DNA from: Phycisphaerae bacterium
Lineage (GTDB): Bacteria > Planctomycetota > Phycisphaerae > Tepidisphaerales > Tepidisphaeraceae
Assembly: GCA_030448225.1 (NCBI GenBank)
Contig: JAUJNJ010000006.1
Span: forward strand, 36,330 to 100,329
Reading direction: 5' to 3'
DNA: 64,000 nucleotides
The notes below the pieces were generated by a model. The model did no database searches, was not told where the DNA came from, and saw only the letters and a program-made list of their open reading frames with translations. Shown piece by piece: positions 63,601-64,000 of the stretch (position 1 is the first letter of the stretch; every line of letters starts with the position of its first letter). The position numbers and the translations under genes were made by a program.

Positions 63601-64000
63601 TTAGCGCGTGAAGAGGTGATCGGTCGGGACGATCTCCTTCGGGAGCGACGCGCTGCTCCATTCGAGCTGCAGGCTGGCGTTGCCGGTGTTCTCGAAGTAC
63701 TCGACGACGATCGTGTACCGCCGGCCTGCCTCGAGGTCGATCGTGCCGCTGCGCTCGCCGCTGGCGCCGTTCTTCCAGTCGTCGATCACGAGCTTCCCGT
63801 TCACGAACACGCGCACGCCATCGTCGGCGTTTGCGTGGAACGTGTACTTTTCGGTGAAGTCCGCTTCGATCATTCCGGTGAAGCGGGCGCTGAACTTGTC
63901 GGAGTCGATGCCGCCCGGCGCGCCGTCGCCCCAGTCGAAGTCGATGTTCTCCTCGTCGAAAATCGCGTCGGAGCCGATGAGCCGCGTGTTGTTGAAGTAC
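63601..64000 (-). CDS. PA14-domain protein, C-terminal part (runs off the window)
   Basis: The last 132 residues are visible: YFNNTRLIGSDAIFDEENID, FDWGDGAPGGIDSDKFSARF, then TGMIEADFTEKYTFHANADD, GVRVFVNGKLVIDDW, GTIDLEAGRRYTIVVEYFEN and SLQLEWSS. This is a complete PA14 beta-barrel, a carbohydrate-binding module often found at the end of secreted enzymes and adhesins. The upstream catalytic or anchoring part is outside the window. The 3' end is convergent with the methyltransferase gene. Confidence 0.88.
   Translation of the reverse strand, partial: YFNNTRLIGSDAIFDEENIDFDWGDGAPGGIDSDKFSARFTGMIEADFTEKYTFHANADDGVRVFVNGKLVIDDWKNGASGERSGTIDLEAGRRYTIVVEYFENTGNASLQLEWSSASLPKEIVPTDHLFTR

Overview
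The window is high-GC bacterial DNA that most resembles a planctomycete, probably of the Phycisphaerae/Tepidisphaera side. The pointers are: an ECF-type sigma factor overlapping a Ser/Thr kinase with C-terminal TPRs, two GroEL paralogues, a DUF1593/Sde182 nucleoside-hydrolase-like exported protein, PA14 and cysteine-motif planctomycete-type proteins, and a mixture of Shine-Dalgarno starts and apparently leaderless starts. Lineage is an inference; no rRNA is present.

Layout. 0-4.7 kb: alpha-glucan genes (treY fragment, glgX, divergent malQ). 4.7-9.2 kb: exported intradiol dioxygenase, Sde182-like protein, a frameshifted zinc-ribbon membrane protein and a small acidic protein. 9.2-13.9 kb: sigma factor and Ser/Thr kinase with a duplicated TPR block. 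14.6-21.1 kb: a catabolic-looking island with a decayed amidase, two isochorismatase-type hydrolases, a sulfite-oxidase-like remnant, an exported amidohydrolase and an AlgE-like outer-membrane channel. It is followed by a tyrosine-recombinase remnant next to tRNA-Leu(CAA). 21.6-29.9 kb: coaX, a truncated MnmE-like GTPase, dxr-rseP, an RnfD/NqrB-type protein and small membrane proteins. 30-37.1 kb: galE, a DUF502 protein, an unknown exported protein and two glycosyltransferase-like genes. 37.4-42.1 kb: dapF, a PEBP lipoprotein, phospholipase D/cardiolipin synthase and mrp. 42.7-50.4 kb: a chaperone region (groEL1, groES-groEL2, dnaJ-grpE) continuing into fmdB-like and yacG-like zinc-ribbon genes. 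50.8-56.6 kb: a membrane protein, a YeiH-type transporter with divergent LysR regulator, and a sugar-nucleotide epimerase. 56.7-64 kb: tRNA-Arg(TCG), tRNA-Pro(GGG), purD, GNAT, a TIM-barrel isomerase, TPR, cysteine-motif protein, methyltransferase and the C-terminus of a PA14 protein.

Two features run through the whole window. First, about half of the genes, including essential ones (groEL, groES, purD, grpE, galE), carry small indels. Many lie in C/G-rich runs, and some compensate each other within a few codons. I therefore read most broken housekeeping genes as consensus-sequence errors rather than pseudogenes. A few others (amidase, sulfite-oxidase-like, integrase, NTF2-like) lack whole blocks and look truly decayed. 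Second, the gaps between genes hold long hairpins whose arms are made of short tandem units of 7 to 11 bases. At least three sequence families share this architecture. They sit at gene 3' ends, between convergent genes and even between groES and groEL. This is the least explained structure in the window and the main candidate for something undescribed.
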